From the NCBI GenBank assembly GCA_027604685.1, contig JADHYX010000026.1, positions 1-64,000 of the forward strand: 64,000 nt of DNA. The letters are read 5' to 3'. The DNA comes from Lobulomyces angularis. Its lineage: Eukaryota; Chytridiomycota; Chytridiomycetes; Lobulomycetales; Lobulomycetaceae. The translations under genes and the position numbers were made by a program. Below, one piece after another: positions 59,911 through 64,000 of this stretch (within the stretch, counting starts at the first letter, position 1; every line of letters begins with the position of its first letter). The notes below the pieces were generated by a model. It was not told the DNA's origin, made no database searches, and was given only the letters and a program-made list of their open reading frames with translations.

Positions 59911-60758
59911 ATGTTTAAAGGTTTTTTTTCTTCAAGTAAAACAGAAACAGATTCTCAACCGAAAAGTGAATTTAGCGCAGATACACCATCAGAAATATTA
60001 ACAGAAACAACTACAGATTTTAATCAGCAAAAAACTAAGGCTCCAACAATAAATTCTCTTTTGGATGGGTTAAAATTAGAAGAAGTTAAGTTAAAAGATG
60101 TTAATCATTCAGACGATGATATTGAATATTTGTTTATTGAGGAAAATCCTCTAAATATAATTCAAGAAAAACCGGTCGGCAGTTTTGGGCCTTTACCTAT
60201 GAGAACTAATTATGATAAACTACTATATGGTACCGGCGCATTGTATATGATGGGTAATTGATAACATTCAAAATTTCCTTTTAATTTTTTGTTATTAATT
60301 TTAAGGAAACTTTAGTGGAGGGGTATATGGATTTTATAGAGGATTAAAAACAGCAAAAGGAAGTTCTTTCAAATTAAGAACTAATAGCATTTTAAATCAA
60401 GGTATTAATTAAAAAAGAATTTCATCATCAATATAGGCTATTCTAATGCACTTAAAAAAAATTTGTACCTTAAGTTACGAGATACGGTCCAATGACAGGA
60501 AATTCTTTGGGAGTGATGACTGCTGTATGGGCAATTTTAGATACTGCATTAGAAAATATCAGAGGAAAAAATGATTATTACAATCATATTTCAAGTGCTT
60601 TTATATCCGGATTTTTGTTTAAAAGTACTGCTGGCTTAAGACCAGCGTTAATTACTGGTGCAATTTTATCAGGTGTTGTCGGTGCTTTTGGTTTATTACA
60701 TGAAAAAGAAGACTTTAAGGGGTTTAAAACTGGTAATGCCACTAAAGTTTCTATTTAA
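59911..60758 (+). CDS. TIM23: mitochondrial import inner membrane translocase subunit Tim23
   Basis: The polar N-terminal intermembrane-space domain (MFKGFFSSSKTETDSQ...LLDGLKLEE) precedes the Tim17/22/23 membrane domain: GPLPMRTNYDKLLYGTGALYMMGNFSGGVYGFYRGLKTA, then RYGPMTGNSLGVMTAVWAILDTALENIRGKNDYYN, ISSAFISGFLFKSTAGLRPALITGAILSGVVGAFGLL. This is the channel subunit of the presequence translocase. Introns at about 60254-60305 and 60401-60478. About 235 residues, typical for Tim23. Its presence argues for a protein-importing mitochondrion. Confidence 0.9.
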
Positions 60759-60928
60759 AAATTTTTGGTAAAAGCATAGCATGTTTTTCATTTTTTTATT
60801 TACTTCTTGTTATATCCAATTTAATTAATTTATGATAATAATTGATATTTTTTATTTAAAATTTAATACCACAATTAAAATAGTTTGTAAAAAGTGAAAA
60901 AAAAAAAAAAATGATAAATTAATAAACT

Positions 60929-62792
60929 ATGAGAGAATATCTAATTCAATTTGTACAAGTTCATTCTGATTTTAGAATACCAGAATTACATGCATTGGCA
61001 ACACTATTTAATATTGAAATACAATATAATCTTCATGAGTATAGTTTATCTGTAAGAATCATTTTTCAATGAAACTAAAACTAAGTTACCTTTTTAAGAA
61101 TCCATTTTTCATTTGTAAATTCAAAAATGATGAAGACGTTAAAAAAGTTGCTAAGAGGTTTGTTAACTTTCTTATTCAAAGTTATTCAACTTTTAAAAAA
61201 AAATTACACCTTTTTAATGTGAAAAACTTCATGATTCTAGGGCAATTTTGATTAAAAATATTATACAGCTATTTACAAAAGCGAAAAGCTTGGAAGAAAC
61301 TATAGCTTTCTTGAAGGCAACAAATAATGAAGAAATTCAAGAGTATAAAAATCATACTTTTAAAATTTCAGGTAAGATGATTTTAAAAAAAAATTTTGCT
61401 AATTTTTTAATGGTAGTTGAACCATTTAATTTTAGATATACACAAGATGAACAATTAGAAATTATAGAAAGATTTAAATTTTTGCCTTTGGAAGGAAAAA
61501 TTGAATTAAAATCACCCGAAGTAACATTTTGTTACTTCGAAGATTTTGCAACAGCAAAAAAAGAAGAAAATAAAAAAAATAATACCTGCATTAGAAGTTG
61601 GTTTGGAAGATTGGTTTCTCAAGGAAATAGAAGTGCTATAAATAAATATGATTTAAAAAAGAGGGAATATTTAGGTATTAAACACAACTATTATTATTAA
61701 CTTTTATTCATCTATGACAAATAGGTATAACTTCGATGGACGCAGAGTTAAGTTTGATAATGGCGAATCAAGCGCTAGTGAAACCAGGGTCATTGGTACT
61801 AGACCCATACGTTGGTACTGGATCGTTTTTAATAACTTGTTCACACTTCGGAGGTTATACGTTAGGAACTGATATCGACGGTAGACAAATTAGAGGAAAA
61901 AGTGCTTTTTTTGTAAAAGAAGAATTTAAAGGGGAAGGAAAAAGTGAAAAAGATATTTTAAACAAAAAAAAAGTATACGAAAGAAATTTTAAATCAATAG
62001 AAAGTAATGTTGAGCAGTATGCCTTGAAAGGAAGAGTTTTGGGAAATATAGTTACAGACTCATTTCATCATCCATGGAGAAAAGTTGAATTTTTTGATGC
62101 GATAGTTTGTGATCCTCCTTATGGTATTTATACAAGTTTTTAACTGTCATTAATTGTTTCTTTTTCAAAGGTGTAAGAGCAGGAGCCAAAAAAATTGGGC
62201 TGAGTATTAGCGGTGTGCCAGCAAGTACACCATTGAAAAGGTAGTGTAATGCAACAAATAGAAAGTATTTTATTCTTTTTGTTAGCAATGGAGAATCTAG
62301 GTACCCGTCTACGGTGCCTTACGAAATGGATCAAGTACTACTAGATTTATTAGATTTTAGTGCTGTATACTTGCAGGTGGGAGGTATTTGTTATTTAATA
62401 ACTAAAAGCCCTTTTTTAATATGTTTTCTTTAATTTAGGAAGACTTGTTTATTGGTTTCCGACAGTAACAGAGAAGTATTCCGATCTGGATATACCTAAA
62501 CATCCACAATTAAAGTTAATTTCAAATAGGTTTATTTTAAGAAAAACTGCTTGATTTAAAAGAATAATACATTTTTAGCGAACAAAATTTTGGAAAATGG
62601 GCGAGAAGGTTAATTACAATGGAAAAGTTACCAGTTGCTGAAGTAGATAGTAATTTTTCGAAACATTCTGCCCTAGACTTACAAATTGAAATCAACATAT
62701 CTTGTACTGCTAGTGAAAACCCAGCCCACAAGGATTTTAAAAAAGTATACTTCCAAAAAAGGGATTTGGAAAATTTAAGATTAAAGAAGTAG
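60929..62792 (+). CDS. TRM11: tRNA (guanine10-N2) methyltransferase catalytic subunit Trm11/TRMT11
   Basis: Methylates guanosine 10 of tRNAs with Trm112. The N-terminal THUMP-like region (MREYLIQFVQVHSDFRIPELHALATLF) is followed by FGRLVSQGNRSAINKYDLKKREYLGITSMDAELSLIMANQA. The SAM-binding motif is LVLDPYVGTGSFLITCSHFGGYTLGTDIDGRQI, and the catalytic motif is AIVCDPPYGVRAGAKKIG. The C-terminus reads VYFQKRDLENLRLKK with stop TAG at 62790-62792. Start ATG 60929 gives the family N-terminus; an upstream ATG is closed at once. About eight introns, roughly 460 residues. Confidence 0.93.
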
Positions 62793-62916
62793 CTTTTTTT
62801 TTTTTATAGAATTACTTAATAGAAATGTAATATAATGAAAATCTTTAGATTCCGGTGGCGTTTTTTACTTTAATGTCTATAGCATATCAGTGGATAAGAT
62901 AAGTAATATATAATGA

Positions 62917-63115
62917 TTAAAAATGATAATCTGATACACTTCCGAAACTAAAGGTACTTCTTCCTTTATTTGAAGTAGTTATTATGATTGGTTGTTGAGT
63001 TTTAGTTCTGCAACTTTGTGCTTCTAATGGGATGTTTCCACTGGATTCGTCCTTCCTAAAAAATAAGAATGAGGCTTTTTTTCTACAGAAAACAAATATC
63101 AAATTTAAGGATAAC
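62917..63115 (-). CDS. possible 3' exon of a small gene
   Basis: A minus-strand frame reading KDESSGNIPLEAQSCRTKTQ ... NKGRSTFSFGSVSDYHF and stop at 62917. A splice acceptor (TTTTTTAG) precedes it, and a donor at about 63115 fits the frame, but no in-frame ATG was found upstream before it overlaps the divergent cyclin. Low support. Confidence 0.22.
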
Positions 63116-63153
63116 TTCCTTTCATTTGCTTTCTTCAAATTATACTTTCAACA

Positions 63154-64000
63154 ATGGCAAGTCTAATGCAAATGTCCTCAATTCCTATCCAATCCAATAA
63201 ATCTTTCAACAGTGTATCTATAACAATATCGACCGAAGTCAATGAATCTTCTTTTTTTAATAGTGATTTAGTTCCTCCTCCCCGTTCTATTTCTATTCTT
63301 CACAAAAATAATTCAATTCAACTTCAATCTAGTGAAATTGTTGGAAAAATTTCAAAGAGAAAACCTTCGTTAGTCATCAACACAAAAAATGTTCGCAAAT
63401 TGTCAAAGGAGCTCCAACAGCCGTTGTCTTGCCCTTTACCTCGTCAATGCAGCTCGAATCAAGAAAAAATACCATCTCATTCTCCAGTTAGCTGCTCTTC
63501 AAGTGTTGTTATGAATCCGTTGCAAAGATTGTCGAATTTGGCTAGTTTGATGGTTTACGTAATTTGGTTTGATATACCTTTGAATAAGTTATTGGCAGAA
63601 TGGAACGTTCCAGGAAATAGGTTAGTAATAGCATAATTTAAAAAATGTTAATTTTGTAGATACTACAAATTTCGAATGAAGTGTGAAAAAGTTTTAAGTT
63701 GCACTAGACTAAGTCCTTCGGTTGTCGTTGTTGGATTGAAATATTTACAACGAGTAAAAGTTGAAAAAACTAAATTCAATTCCAAAAAATTTGTGGATAG
63801 AAAAAATATACAACATAACAACCATCAAAACTTTAGCGTTGTAAATAATAATAATGAGAATATCAATACAAACATGAATGAAGATGATTCAAATTATTTT
63901 AATACTGCCTTTCCAAATGAAAGCACTATCTGGGCTGCTTGCCTTCTTTTGGCTCATAAGTATTTAGGTAAACCATTTTTACTGCCTTAAATTAATATTT
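63154..64000 (+). CDS. second PCL-like cyclin, truncated by the window end
   Basis: Starts MASLMQMSSIPIQSNKSFN with a long Ser-rich N-terminus containing basic KRKPS. The cyclin region begins MNPLQRLSNLASLMVYVIWFDIPLNKLLAEWNVPGN. An intron (about 63621-63659) joins it to RYYKFRMKCEKVLSCTRLSPSVVVVGLKYLQRVKV, then an Asn-rich insert, and NESTIWAACLLLAHKYLG, which matches the second cyclin-box helix region. A GT follows at about 63967, so the exon ends there and the rest lies beyond the window. It is longer and differently organised than the cyclin at 32385. Confidence 0.7.

Noticed and set aside
62052..62731. Minus-strand frames across the TRM11 gene
   Set aside because: They overlap clear Trm11 motifs (DPPYG and the SAM site) on the plus strand.
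1..64000. CRISPR arrays, insertion sequences, prokaryotic operons
   Set aside because: Genes carry spliceosomal introns and eukaryotic families; no regularly spaced repeats with unique spacers and no transposase frames were seen.

Overview
The window is eukaryotic nuclear DNA: extremely AT-rich, gene-dense, with genes on both strands broken by many very short GT-AG introns (about 35-90 bp) loaded with poly-A/poly-T runs. Two PHO80/PCL-type cyclins, an RRT8/LDS-type (EI24-like) membrane protein, an F-BAR plus RhoGAP protein, Atg1, Mediator subunit 14 and Tim23 together suggest an early-diverging fungus (Holomycota; chytrid-, Rozella- or zygomycete-like). A functional mitochondrion is implied by Tim23 and glycine dehydrogenase. 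No flagellar gene is visible, so the lineage cannot be pinned down from the sequence alone. No rRNA, tRNA, CRISPR array or intact transposon was recognised.

Layout. 0-5.3 kb (-): large coiled-coil and serine-rich protein. 5.6-8.9 kb (+): SCYL1/Cex1-type pseudokinase with HEAT repeats. 9.1-9.9 kb (-): small basic protein. 10-15 kb (-): MED14. 15.3-16.5 kb (-): enolase-phosphatase of methionine salvage. 17-26.7 kb: a tail-to-tail pair of paralogous surface proteins, each joining a bacterial-type BMP/PnrA ligand-binding module, kelch repeats, a cysteine-rich stalk and a many-pass membrane region. A 26-bp tandem repeat lies between them. 27.3-30.8 kb (+): Atg1 kinase. 31-36 kb: small zinc-binding protein, PCL cyclin, MsrA and a putative F-box/ankyrin protein. 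36-41 kb: small membrane proteins, a seven-TM orphan, a TBC RabGAP and a probable broken gene. 41.5-45.4 kb (-): pecanex. 45.8-46.9 kb (+): C2H2 zinc-finger factor. 47.3-51.1 kb (-): glycine dehydrogenase. 53.3-56.3 kb (-): F-BAR/RhoGAP. 57-58.7 kb (-): RRT8-like protein and a type I membrane protein. 59.9-62.8 kb (+): Tim23 and TRMT11/Trm11. 63.2 kb to the end (+): a second PCL-type cyclin, truncated by the window edge.

The genes are mostly unrelated housekeeping functions (transcription, autophagy, trafficking, one-carbon and sulfur metabolism, tRNA modification) and do not form an operon-like unit. The stand-out block is the BMP-kelch-multiTM receptor pair. In addition, several very short, spliced, often single-pass membrane proteins appear to sit in the gaps between the large genes. 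Exon boundaries were worked out by eye from GT/AG sites and reading-frame continuity; CDS coordinates give the outer limits and include introns.
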